A stretch of 64,000 nucleotides of DNA, taken from NCBI GenBank assembly GCA_022814565.1, contig JAKLNG010000001.1, forward strand, positions 1,116,001-1,180,000. Reading direction: 5' to 3'. Of the stretch, positions 32,219-42,988 are shown one piece after another. Both the position numbers and the translations under genes were made by a program. Positions within the stretch are counted from its first letter, which is position 1. Every line of letters begins with the position of its first letter. The notes beneath the pieces were generated by a model that worked only from the letters and a program-made list of their open reading frames with translations, was not told the DNA's origin and did not search any database. This DNA comes from Phaeophleospora eucalypticola. Lineage: Eukaryota; Ascomycota; Dothideomycetes; Mycosphaerellales; Mycosphaerellaceae.

Positions 32219-33244
32219 ATGACGCCGCCACTCATTGCCCTGGAGGAGCACTTCCTTTCGACGGCCGTTCTGGATGCATTTGACTCGCAGTACCAGGAGC
32301 AGTTCAAGGCAATTCCGCAGGCGAAAGAGAAACTCAAGGATCTCGATGGCCTCAGACTGAGCGAAATGGACAAGGGCAAAGTCTCCATGCAAGTCATCTC
32401 TCATGCATGTGCTCCTGGCGGTCCTAGCCCTGAGGACTGTAGACATGGCAACGACCAACTCGCTGCCGCAGTGCGGAAGCATCCTGATCGATTCGCGGGT
32501 TTCGCTGTGCTTCCGGTCGCGTACCCCGAGGAGTGTGCAAAGGAGCTAGAAAGGTCTGTGAAGGAGCTTGGATTCGTTGGTGCCCTCATCGACAATCACG
32601 TCAACGGAACGTTCTTCGATGGCAGCGACTACGACGTGATGTGGCGAAAAGCCGAAGAGCTTGACGTTGCGATCTACCTACACCCTACGTGGCCTGCGGA
32701 GAACATGCAGCCTATGTACAGCGGAAACTTCACTGCAGGTGCAAGTCGAAGTCTAGGTGCATCTGGCTGGGGTTGGCATACGGAGACTGGCTTGCACATA
32801 CTCCGCCTGTACGCAGCTGGGGTATTCGACAGGTTTCCCAAGCTGAAAATCATCATCGGTCACTTTGGCGAGATGCTACCATTCTCGCTTCAGCGGATTT
32901 GCAACCTTAGTGTACGGTGGGGAGATCAGCAACGCAAGCTACGACAGGTGTGGGATGAGAACATCTGGATCACAACATCCGGAGTCTGGAGCTTAGATCC
33001 CTTACGATGTATCCTTGGCAACACGAGGATAGATCACATTCTGTTCAGCGTGGACTATCCGTTTGAGAAGAACGAGAACGGGCTGAAGTGGATGGAAGAG
33101 TTGGAAGAGAGCGGTCTGGTCACGAAAGAAGAACTGGAGATGATCGCATACAAGAATTCGGAGAAGCTATTGAAATTGAAAGCACCGAGGCAAACGAATG
33201 GCGTGAACGGTGTACACGGCATGAATGGGATCAATGGCGTTTGA
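32219..33244 (+). CDS. Amidohydrolase family 2 protein, 2,3-dihydroxybenzoate/resorcylate decarboxylase-like
   Basis: A metal-dependent TIM-barrel enzyme of the ACMSD/hydroxybenzoate decarboxylase branch. Single exon, 341 aa. Metal-site motifs: LEEHF at residues 8-12, YLHPTWP at about 156-162, IIGHFGEMLPF at about 213-223 and FSVDYPFEK at about 279-287. The order E-x-H, H, H, D is that of non-oxidative aromatic acid decarboxylases. The last 16 residues are an NG-rich tail (repeats of N-G-V/I) that looks disordered. It lies divergent to an enoyl-CoA hydratase, so a shared role in aromatic or fatty acid breakdown is conceivable, but nothing else supports it. Substrate unknown. Confidence 0.88.
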   Translation: MTPPLIALEEHFLSTAVLDAFDSQYQEQFKAIPQAKEKLKDLDGLRLSEMDKGKVSMQVISHACAPGGPSPEDCRHGNDQLAAAVRKHPDRFAGFAVLPVAYPEECAKELERSVKELGFVGALIDNHVNGTFFDGSDYDVMWRKAEELDVAIYLHPTWPAENMQPMYSGNFTAGASRSLGASGWGWHTETGLHILRLYAAGVFDRFPKLKIIIGHFGEMLPFSLQRICNLSVRWGDQQRKLRQVWDENIWITTSGVWSLDPLRCILGNTRIDHILFSVDYPFEKNENGLKWMEELEESGLVTKEELEMIAYKNSEKLLKLKAPRQTNGVNGVHGMNGINGV

Positions 33245-34369
33245 GGAGGGGCGCTATCTCGAGCACCACATCATTCGCATGCGCACCACGCCGCGTTGCC
33301 GACTGTGTGGACCTCCTTCGGAATCCTGCTGCATGGCATCCCGTGATACAGCCATGTGACACAGGTTGAGTCAGGATCCAAGGAGTCACCTTCCCTTGGA
33401 GAGCTGGGATGACAAGAGTCACGACAGAAATCAGACGACAGAGCACCATAGAGCAGTATGAATGTTACGAATTGACGGCCAGCCGCAGCGTCCAATGTTT
33501 GCCGGCGGAGAATAAATGATAAATGTCTTGACAACCATCACGAGGCACTTGCCGTTCCTGCATTAGTCTTGGGAAGGCGATCGACCACACCCCGGTCGCT
33601 TGAGCAAGCCGCTAGTGGACGCAAGGCAGAACCTCCAACACATCATTTCTTCTTGATATCGCACAATCGTCAGCTGTCTGCCTACGCAACGCATCGAAGG
33701 CAACGTCCCCTCTGCAGTTACGAATAATGTCTTTCATTGCTGTTGAGCTCGATCACAAGCCTGCGAGAAGCCGTGCGGTGGCAAAATACACTTTCTTGGC
33801 TCTGACAGACGCACTCCATCCCGGCCACCTCCTTCAACAGCCGACGGCTCATCTCCATATCAAGGCTAGCGAGACGAATGCATTGGCTCGTGAAACAGCA
33901 CCGCCCTTGCTCCCCGTTTCCACGAAGCCACGGAGTCCCGCCCTGGAGGCCGCCCTTGACTCAAAACGTGCACCCAGATCCTGGCGGAGCGTGATCCCGT
34001 GATATCGGGTTAGGTTCGTGGTGCCTTCGCGTTGAGTGCTTGCAGACACGCGTACCAATCACGTCTTCCTCCCACCCTGCAAAGTGGACTTATCTCTGCG
34101 GTGACTTTCATCCGCTTCGCTTCGTCTGTCAGGGCGACTGAGTAGCGTTTGATACTTGTATATCCGGCATCGCTTGGCTCATCGGGCGGCCTTCCTTTCA
34201 GCCCGCCCGCTCGCCCTCGCATTTGCTGCCTGACCGGTCTCTTTTGAGCCAAGTATAAGTACATCCTTCTTCCTCCACCTTCCATCGTGCTATTTGGCTT
34301 TTCATCACCCTCGGCTGACCGTCAAGTTGCTCGTCGCAATTCGACATCGCCAAATCTATCACCGCCAAC
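33245..34369. promoter_or_regulatory. Intergenic region with TATA-like box before the BTB gene
   Basis: About 1.1 kb. A short plus frame at 33727-34002 is not convincing. TATAAG at 34254-34259, 111 bp upstream of the BTB gene ATG and followed by a CT-rich stretch, is a plausible core promoter. Confidence 0.4.
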
Positions 34370-35394
34370 ATGTTTACGACCAGCAGGAACAAGTCGTACC
34401 GAGACAGCTTTTCATACCGAGCCGGAAAGTCGATGAGCAAGAAGCAGAAGTCGTTCAAGGAGTACCCTCCAGCGAGAAGAATAGTAGCATATCAACCGGT
34501 CCATTCTTCATTATCAGCGCAGTCGTCCCCAATTAAGACGGGCAGCTCGCCGACATCACCGTAGGTCATTCTCTCATCCAAGTCGTTCGTGCATGTACTG
34601 ATCCCGCTGAAGAAACCTCAACTCCGCTATCGTCACGGTCGCAGTCGGACCTGAGCAACGACTCTTCGCCGCCCATGAAGACGTCCTATGCAAAAGCGCC
34701 TACTTCGCCGAAGCCTGTCGGTCGCAGTTCTTCGAAGCGAACGGCAAAAGAGTCGAGATCCCAAACGAGGCACCCGAAGTATTCTCTGCCATCCTCGAGT
34801 ACCTCTACAAAGGTGACTACACTCCGAGACTCAACTACGACAAGCGACATGCAAGTTGGTATCTCGAAGACAACGACGAATCGGGAAAAGGCATGAGCGA
34901 GGGCACAGTCTTCACTGCCAACGGTAGTCCGATATTGAAGGATACCGTCATCTACGTAAGTACCATTCATCCTGCTACACGCCGGTACGTATACTTACAT
35001 CGATATGTAGTGCTCCGCCCACCGCTACGCACTGCCAGATCTCCAACGTCTCGCCCTCAAGAAGCAAGGCCTTCAGTCGGGCGTGCAATGCAGCACCATC
35101 CTCTCCTCTGCTCGCTACGCCTACGCCAACACGCCCGCTTCCGACTCCAAACTGCGAGCACACTACCTCGCACTCATCATTCGAAGCAGAAACACCTTCA
35201 AACGTTCAGGTACCATGCAGATGGAAATGGAGCATGGCGGCACCCCGCTATTCTTCGACCTCTTCGTGGCAATGGTGAACCACTTGGTGAGTCACCTTCC
35301 CTCCCATCCTACTTCACCAATTATACATCCAACTGAACTGATCTCATGACAGGACGACATCGCCAGCGCCAGCCGCACGCCACGCACCGCCTAG
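34370..35394 (+). CDS. BTB/POZ domain protein, fungal type
   Basis: Exons 34370-34560, 34613-34955, 35011-35286 and 35353-35394 (introns 52, 55, 66 nt) give 283 aa in frame. The first acceptor is an unusual CTGAAG, forced by an in-frame TGA just upstream; the branch-like TACTGAT sits close by. Residues 1-64 are basic and Ser-rich. The BTB fold follows: VTVAVGPEQRLFAAHEDVLCKS, then EAPEVFSAILEYLYKGDY at about 105-122, then VIYCSAHRYALPDLQRLALKKQGL at about 176-199. The 3' part carries ARYAYANTPASDSKLRAHYLALIIRS, common in fungal BTB proteins of this kind. Such proteins may be adaptors for Cul3 ligases or have structural roles; no second domain is seen to decide. Confidence 0.85.
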
Positions 35395-36228
35395 ACGGTG
35401 CCTTCACTCCGTCTCACTTTCGTCTGTTCTCATCTCATCTATCAAAACTCAATCACGCTCCTGGCTACGGCTGGTCGTAGCAGAGAGACTTTTTCGTATC
35501 TGCCTCGAGCTCATCTGCCTGGCACGCAGGTGCAACTACTGTTTTCGATATCATGATACCCTTCTTGTATACCATAGAAACGATGTTGCGGCATCTTTAT
35601 GTTCGATTGTAGCATGGCGTTTGGGGTTTGGCTGGGGACAAAGCATCGATCTGGAAGAGAAAGACTGAGCAGTGTACTCTTAGAATCAAATTGCGAGGCA
35701 AGAGGGCGATCGGGGATTTGGAGAGGTGAAACAGTAGCCGCTTGCTAAGCTGGCAAGATGGGAATGTACCATACAATGAAGAAAACCTTGATGACCACAG
35801 ATTTTTACTTCGTGTCGCTCTAGTATTCTGCACTATCATGGCACCTCTGCCTAGGATGCGATGTGCTTTATGAAGCACGATGTGGGAGAAAACCATCGAT
35901 GAGGGTTGCCTTGGTTCACCATTTGATATCTCACCACGCTCGCTGCGATGCAGGCGATGTCGGCTCAGAGGTGACTCATTACCAACCCCCGATCGCAATA
36001 GCATCATTTCTGATAGAGGTGGCGTAATCAGATACTCGGTACCCTATGCCATACTGCCAAGCCAATAAAGCCAGGAGGCATCCGTTGCCTGCGGTAGGAA
36101 GGCTGCACTCATGCATGGATTCTCATAGGTTGCGTGGTCGTGGGCGAGCAAGGGCGGTGCCCAAAGGATGTAGCCTTCGGTGGAGGATCGGATCGAGTGA
36201 CTCGGCGTAGGATACGCGGCAGTTGCGT
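35395..36228. other. Convergent intergenic region
   Basis: About 830 bp between the 3' ends of the BTB and CSN12-like genes. No credible frame or RNA gene seen. Confidence 0.4.
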
Positions 36229-37884
36229 TCAAACCCCCGTACCTGGAAACGCTCCAGCTTTGCTAAGAACCACAATCCGGCGCTCGCGAGCAATGTAGCC
36301 TTTCAACAGGTTCTATACAGCAGCATTAGCAATGTGTGCTCAATCACGAGGAAAGTGCAGGTGTTGGTGGCGAATGATGGGTGCCTTGCGCGGCAGGCAT
36401 CACACCTGCCGAATCGGACTATCCACAACTCCGCTGGGATGTTGGTGATTGACCAGCACGTACCTTGTAAATTCCGTTCGCAAGCAGACATTCCACTTCA
36501 TCGTAATCGATACCACCGTTACCGTTTCCAACTTCTGCGCCTGAGATTTGAAGCGCGGCTGCAAACTCGTCCACTGGAACTCGAGTCCTCCTGACAGGCG
36601 GTCCAGTCTCGCCCTCCTTCGGCTGCTCGTAACCTCCAGCAAGGAAAACCCTCCGGAAGATGTTGCGCAGGATCACGTCTCGGCCTCGCTCCAGTGTCAG
36701 ATATATTCGTCGTTTTACGAACTCGTCCTCGCCGTTCTCCAGAGCTTCGTTGAAGGCCTTCAGGTCTCCTCGTCGAATCGCATCGCAAACAGGCTGGAAG
36801 AGTCGAGCCAAAGAGGGATACTGCGCAAGCACTGCTGTCGACGGCAGTTTGTGCGAGGTTATGAGCTTGGTCGGGATCAGATATGTGAGGATTAGCTGTA
36901 CGTTCTTCGGAGATTTGATGCTGCACATCTCGTATGCCGCTGTTAAATACTCCTCTGCGGATGCGTAATCCTCTTCAACAAAGTGGATGACGCCGCAGTA
37001 GTACATGAAAGGAACCTGATGAGCCATCGGATACTTAGATAGAGGGGGCATGTCACTGCTCGACGCTTTCAGAGAGCGCAAGATGTTCTTCGACAGCGCA
37101 ATGTGGTTGAGTTTGAAGTGCGTTTTGAAGAGAAGGGTTGCGACGTAGTAGAGAGCCCATTTGCGGGACTCTTCCAAAGGATTACTGCACCTACCGTGAG
37201 CCTATGCACCGGAAACGATGCCGCAAGAACGAGGTTTGAAAGAGTCAAGAAATGCATTGTGCGAAAGGGAATGGACACTCACCGGTCGCCAATGCAGAGG
37301 CCAAACACGCGGTTGATCTGGCGCGCGGCATCTTCCAGCTTCTCGTTGCTGCTGCTGGGATCGAAGGCGTCTTCTTCTGTAATCCCAGAGAACGCTAATC
37401 CACTTTCTCGCTGACTGGCAATGCTTTCGTCTGCCTTGATAGCAAAGATGCGCAAGTATCGCCCGGCCACGTAGATGCACGGAATGGTCCATCCCATGAA
37501 GTGGTTGCCTTGGTATCCCCTGAATAGAGCATTGACGACCTCCTTCCAATCCTCGTATACTTTACTCCAGTCCGCTTCCTGGCTGCGGCCAACGTTCTGA
37601 AGCTCTTCTGCGGCCAAGAGAGTGCCAACGAACTTGTGGTATGCAGTGAAGACCTCGAGCCACGCACCGGCCTCCTTCTTGTCAAGCCGCAGCACTGGAT
37701 TGTACTGGAGCCTGTACTGAAGATCTGTCTTCACACTGAACTGATTGATTCCATTGCGGAAGTTGTACAGCCGACCAGGATCGTATTTCGGCGTCTCAGG
37801 CGAGATAGTTGTTGCGATCAGGATGCCGTTCTCGTCGCCGTGAGCTGTTGCGAAGTCATCGAACATCACATCGATGCCCGACAT
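36229..37884 (-). CDS. CSN12: COP9 signalosome-associated PCI protein, Csn12/Thp1-like
   Basis: PCI-domain protein of the Csn12/PCID2 group, linked to the COP9 signalosome and to mRNA export/splicing complexes (TREX-2-like). Exons 37884-37283, 37184-36464 and 36312-36229 (introns 98 and 151 nt) give 468 aa. Seen: GYQGNHFMGWTIPCIYVAGRYLRIFAIKA in the first exon, ESRKWALYYVATLLFKTHFKLNHIALSKNI, then PFMYYCGVIHFVEEDYASAEEYL and the PCI core ending in NLLKGYIARERRIVVLSKAGAFPGTGV, the conserved family C-terminus recovered only by splicing the last exon. Length and order match fungal Csn12. Confidence 0.9.
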
Positions 37885-38176
37885 GATCGCGAATGTGTTG
37901 GGTGTAGTTGTCTATAGTATTGTCTCATCGAACATTGAGGGCAAGCGTGGAATGTGGTCGCTGGATCGCAAGCACATGCAGCTCACGGACGAGGTTGTAG
38001 GAATTACGGAGTAACGTTTCGCCGAGGCCGCGCCAAGACGCACATCACGGCTTCTTCATTCAGAGAAATCTCGCAACTCCAACTTCACCAAGCGACACCT
38101 ACTAACCACGCAGCACAACAACAGTGAGTATATCCCAAAAATTGACCGAGTGCATCAAATTGCTGACATTGAACAG
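37885..38176 (+). promoter_or_regulatory. Divergent promoter and RPL20 leader with possible 5' UTR intron
   Basis: 292 bp between CSN12-like and RPL20 starts. The leader contains a perfect donor (GTGAGT at 38124) and an intron-like segment with TGCTGAC branch and GAACAG acceptor ending at 38176, directly before the ATG. If used, the first coding exon would have only four bases between two introns. Confidence 0.4.
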
Positions 38177-38968
38177 ATGGGTAAGCTTCTCCTCCCTCCG
38201 CCGTCGATTCGAGACGCATGCGCACGATGCGCAAATACATGAGCAGAAAGAGATGGACTTGAAGATCACATGGACCGGACAAACACACATGTCTCTGTAA
38301 GACAGCGCTGATTCTTTCGCTCAAAAGGTCGCCTGCAAGAGTACCAGGTCATTGGGCGCCATCTGCCCTCTGACGCCAACCCAACCCCCAAGCTCTACCG
38401 CATGCGCATCTTCGCCCCGAACGATGTCGTCGCCAAGAGCCGATTCTGGTACTTCCTCGCCAAGCTGCGCAAGATCAAGAAGGCCAACGGTGAGATTGTC
38501 TCGCTGAACAAGGTGCGTGGTCGTTGGATAAGAGCTTGTTACGCTGGAGGAGGATGTGGAATTGACATGGGGATAGATCGCCGAGAAGCACCCTCTCAAG
38601 GTCAAGAACTTCGGTATCTGGATCCGCTACGACTCTCGTTCTGGTACCCACAACATGTACAAGGAGTACCGTGAGATGTCTCGCTGCGACGCCGTCCAGG
38701 CCCTCTACCAGGATATGGCCTCGCGTCACCGTGCCCGGTTCAGGACCATCCACGTAAGAAGCGCGCTTGTCCACTGCGATTGGAGCATGTACTGACGCAT
38801 CCATTCTAGATCCTCAAGGTCGTTGAGATCGAGAAGACCACCGACATCCGCCGACCATACATCCAGCAGCTCACCAAGAAGGGCCTCAAGTTCCCTCTGC
38901 CTCACCGTGCCCCACCGAAGCGCGGCAAGCAGGTCTTCTCTGCTACCCGCCCTAACACCTTTTTCTAA
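38177..38968 (+). CDS. RPL20: 60S ribosomal protein L20 (eL20, L18a family)
   Basis: Structural protein of the large ribosomal subunit. Exons 38177-38180, 38328-38512, 38577-38753 and 38810-38968 (introns 147, 64, 56 nt) give 174 aa, the family size. The first coding exon is just ATGG. Product start MGRLQEYQVIGRHLP, then KLYRMRIFAPNDVVAKSRFWYFL, KVKNFGIWIRYDSRSGTHNMYKEYR, and the C-terminal basic PPKRGKQVFSATRPNTFF are characteristic. Intron-early layout is common for fungal ribosomal protein genes. Confidence 0.96.
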
Positions 38969-39194
38969 GCGTATCGTGCAGCGTTGCGTGCATTGGCTGG
39001 GATACTGGGCGGACTGCCTGGTAGTGGTGGTCCATGGCGTTACAACCCTGCAGCATAGCTAGCTTACGACATGGAATGCAAGCCTGCTATGAGAATTAAA
39101 AGTCAAGGTCAAGAGGATTGGCACTATTTCAAATGATTCTCAGGATACCCTTTCGCAACCGTGGAGAGACTAACAGGGTTATCTCATGCACCAT

Positions 39195-42100
39195 CTATTT
39201 CGGCGCAAACTCTTCAATAACGCTCTTCGGCTCTACGTACTCTCCCAGCGCCTTGTATGGGATGTCGTATCCAAACGCGATGGGGCCACCGATCTTCAGA
39301 CCCATCTCGGTATCAGACCATCGTGGGCTACAAGTGATTCCGAGGACCGTCACTCTGTAGCCATATTTGAACTCCGGCACACCAAGACTTCGGCCAGACG
39401 CCGTGTCAAGAACACAGATCAAGTCCGGCACGGATGCAATGATGCTCTTCGTTCCGTCTTCAGCCGTGTGCTCAGCATAGATGTTTTCGTTCTTGAAGGG
39501 AATCGTGACGGTTCCCGTACTGACAACAGCAGGCATGCGTTTCACATTCGCCGAAGCAGTTTCGTCTTCCTCATCGGTGGTGAGACCGGCGATGATGATG
39601 CTTCCGTACGAATGGCCTTTGAACAGCCCTCGCTCGACACCAACGATCTTGCCGCGGAAGAGAATCTTTGCGCTTTTCTCGCCTCCAACTTCGTGCACTA
39701 TTGACTCTGCTACCGTGGAGAGAGTATTCGTCGCTTCAGCCAGGGCGATGCAGCGACCTATCCGCCAAGCCAGAGAGACAGTGTTCTGGACACCGAAGTC
39801 ACGGACTCGCTGCGTGGTGGTAGGTTTGGCGGCTTTGCCTACTCTGCTGCCCATTTCGGCGCATGAAGCTCGCAAAGCGCGGTCCACAATCTCGTCGTTG
39901 GAAGCCTTGGTCATGATGATGGTCTTCCCATCTCCCGAGTCTATCACACAGGGAGTAAGCTCGCCTGGCGCGTGCACCGCAATTGTGGTTTGCCAGTAGG
40001 TAGGGTAAGCTCTCCCCATCCAGTCGGCGTCTAGTACAGGACGGTCGTAGAAGCGACTTGATCTATTGGTATGACATTAGCTTGTTGGCGCAATGAATGC
40101 CGTTTGGATAGACTCACCCGACAAGAAATGGCTCGAGACCATTTGCTCCTCCGATCTCCAAGCCCATGACAGCGTCGAAGGAGTCTTCCCTGAGGTACTC
40201 CATCAGCGCTTCAAACGCCCTGACGGTCTCGAGAGATTGCAGGCGCTCGTTAGAAGTCGCTGGAGATCCCATGTGACCTCCCCAATAGATGTTAGCATCT
40301 TTCTTCAGAGCAGATACGTCAATGACTCGCATCTTGTGACCTGCACGTAACATGTCGCGGAGCTGAATGCGCGAAGCAGCAGGGCTTCCTCCGCCAGCGC
40401 ATCCAAGGACATAGCAACCGTCCGCAAGGTAGTTGATGTCGGTCTCAGTGATGAGCCATTCTAATATGCCGCTGTTCTCATTCCGGAGGACGGTGGGCGT
40501 GTAGGTTCGGGGATCAACAGGAGGCTCGTCAACGACCTTGACTGCAAAGTCCTTCGCTGCTTCAGGCTGCTGATCAGGATCATCTGTTTCGTCGTCGTTG
40601 AGTTGTTCAGGCTGCATGTTGATATCCAATTCTCCAACTGCCTTGACGATGGTACGCAGCTGGTTGGCAACGTAAGTAACAGGATAGCTCTCGACTTCGG
40701 CGACGATGACGCTCTCGCGAATAGCGCCAGCGTCCACAGCTCTCTGGATTGCGATTGACTTGGCTCGCTCGATTGCCTGTGTCACTGACTGATCCGCCAC
40801 GCCTTGAATGATATCAACGATGCCTCCAACTTTCGATATTGCGGCACCAACAGCATTCGCAACATCTTGGAAAGGAGGCAACTTCAATTCTGAGGCGCCC
40901 TTCAGTGATGAAGGAGCTAGGACTGCACCGCCTCCCACAAGCAGGACTGGTAGCGGTTCTGGTGAAGTTTTGATAATGTCAATGGCACCTTCCAGCAAGG
41001 CTTTGATTCTTTGCTGAGCCTGTTCGACCGTATTCGCGTCCAGACCCTCGACTGCCTTCGTTTCTCCCATGTCAGCCTTTCCGGCTGCCACTGCAATGTC
41101 GGACGCTGTGGTGACCTTGCCGCCAAATACCAGAGCATCGCGCGTGAGGTAGTGCCCAACCGAGTCTGGGCCCACTGTCACTTTGCCGTCGTTCTCTCTG
41201 ACAATCGAGCCGCCTCCGAGTCCAATCGAGTGTAGTGATGGCATCGAATAATTGACTCGAACGCCTGCAACAGTCACATAAGCCGAAGCCTGCCGTGGTA
41301 AACCAGATGGCAAAAGGACGCCAACATCACTTGTCGTACCGCCGATGTCGACCACTATTGCCGAAGAGTTGCGCGTTTCGTGTCCTGCAAGATATGCAGC
41401 GCCCCGCATTGAGTTGGTAGCTCCGGATGAGAAAGTTCGAATCGGAATCTTAGCAGCCGCAGCAGAGTCCAGCAATGTGCCATCGTTCTGTGTTAAGAAC
41501 AGGGGGCACGTCAATCTCAATGCCTTCATCGCACGTCTGAAACTCTTGACTGTTCTTTTCGCATATCTCAAGATGGCAGCATTCAAGATGCTTGCGTTCT
41601 CTCGCTCGAGGAGTCCAATGTTGGCAACTTCATGCGAGACAATCACGTCGGCTCCTGGAATCTCCCTCAGCACGATATCTCTCACTCTATCTTCTTGCTT
41701 GAAGACCTCGTCGATTGGCGAGAAGGCTCCAACGACCACTACAGCGTTCAGGCCGAGCTTCTTGATCTCTGTGCATCTCTCAACGACTTGCTCTTCCCGC
41801 AGCGGAGCCTCTTCTGAGCCGTCAATGTGCAGGCCACCGTCAACGTAGCCGACGTAGCCCTTGATGATGCTGGTGAGCCCTGGAGGCCACTCTGAGAACG
41901 GCGGTACTTCGCGGAGGAAGCTCTTGGAAAGGCGAAGGATTGCTACTCGGCGCAGACGCCTCGCATCCTGCTCTATTACAGCATTGATGAAGTGCGTGGT
42001 GCCGACAGTTACGCTGGCTATGCTCTCGGATGGGAGTTCTGACTGCTCTAGTACGGTGCGGACTGCTTTTTCGATTCCGGCTGTGACATCTGGGGTAGTG

Positions 42101-42283
42101 GGAGTCTTATGGTGCGCGAGAACACCTCGAGATGGAGTGAATTGTTGAGAAGGCTCAATCGCTACTGCGTCGGTGTTTGTTCCTCCTATTTAGCTGGTCA
42201 GTGCTGGTTTCGAGTTCAGTTAGGCGGTACAACTCACCCACGTCGACGCCGATGCGTACGCTCTTCGCACTTTTGCTGCCCAT
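39195..42283 (-). CDS. Hydantoinase/oxoprolinase A fused to DUF917 domain
   Basis: ATP-dependent ring-opening enzyme of the hydantoinase/oxoprolinase superfamily. Exons 42283-42238, 42185-40118 and 40062-39195 (introns 52 and 55 nt) give 993 aa. Residues 8-185 are the N-terminal HyuA part (GVDVGGTNTDAVAI, VGTTHFINAVIE); about 200-520 the main hydantoinase A domain with SGATNSMRGAAYL, VVDIGGTTSDVGVL and IGLGGGSIVREN; from about 585 a DUF917 domain follows (CYVLGCAGGGSPAASRIQLR, GGHMGSPATSNERL, GLEIGGANGLEPF). In bacteria these are often separate genes. An acidic linker lies near 545-560. The gene is divergent from an NCS1 permease. Likely substrate is a hydantoin-like cyclic amide; 5-oxoproline is less likely because the HyuB part is absent. 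Confidence 0.92.
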
Positions 42284-42988
42284 GTTGCTTGAAGCGACCC
42301 AAAGAAAACACAGTAAAAGAAGATCCTTACAACTGGGATACTTCCTCAATGCTGGCCGATATAGCTCCACTGGCCGAGCTGCAAGCTACGGCTGCTACGC
42401 CGCGAGACCGGCCTACGGCGTGCCCTACGGCGCGTCGATTGGTAGACGCACGTCGTAGAAGCCCGACAGGCGCCGTGGCCAATGTTGTGCTGACTGTCGG
42501 TCATGGCGATAAGCTATTCGGTTCGTGTTGGAGAAGGAGGAAGTCTGACCAGAGGGCATGAGGTGGGAAGTCGCTGTTGAGTGCCGATGATAACCCGAAC
42601 GACCTCCTGCACTTGCAGGGCCCCGATTCTTGCCCTCGCCGTCGCCTATCTTGAGCCTTTGGCCAACAACAATCACCAGACGTGACAGCCATCACGGCCA
42701 GGTACGAGCATGCGAATACCGAGCCGCGGGGCTGGATCTTCGCCTAGGATGCACCTGGGATACCACGATAAACCGCCATCCGCCTATCTCGTGCGCGCCA
42801 TGGGCGCAAAATAGAACCGAAGCAGCGACACAGAATGCCTCGTAGTCTTTGCATTGCCACGGCCGTTACTGTTCCTCTCAATCTCTCTGGTAGGTTGTAC
42901 GTGTGGATATACTGACCTCCAGAGGACGCGAAAGACGTCAGAATCGCACGACTGGGTCACATGCAAACTCATTGTTCAAACAAGCACC
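42284..42988. promoter_or_regulatory. Divergent promoter with five GATA-type sites
   Basis: 705 bp between the hydantoinase and permease start codons. HGATAR sites, the AreA/NIT2 consensus, occur at 42507-42512 (CGATAA), 42588-42593 (TGATAA), 42766-42771 (CGATAA), and on the minus strand at 42646-42651 and 42784-42789 (AGATAG). About two are expected by chance in this length, so the enrichment is modest. Nitrogen control is inferred from gene function plus these sites. Confidence 0.45.

Noticed and set aside
33727..34002. Plus-strand frame of 91 codons in the gap before the BTB gene
   Set aside because: No conserved-looking features; equal-sized frames overlap it on the other strand.
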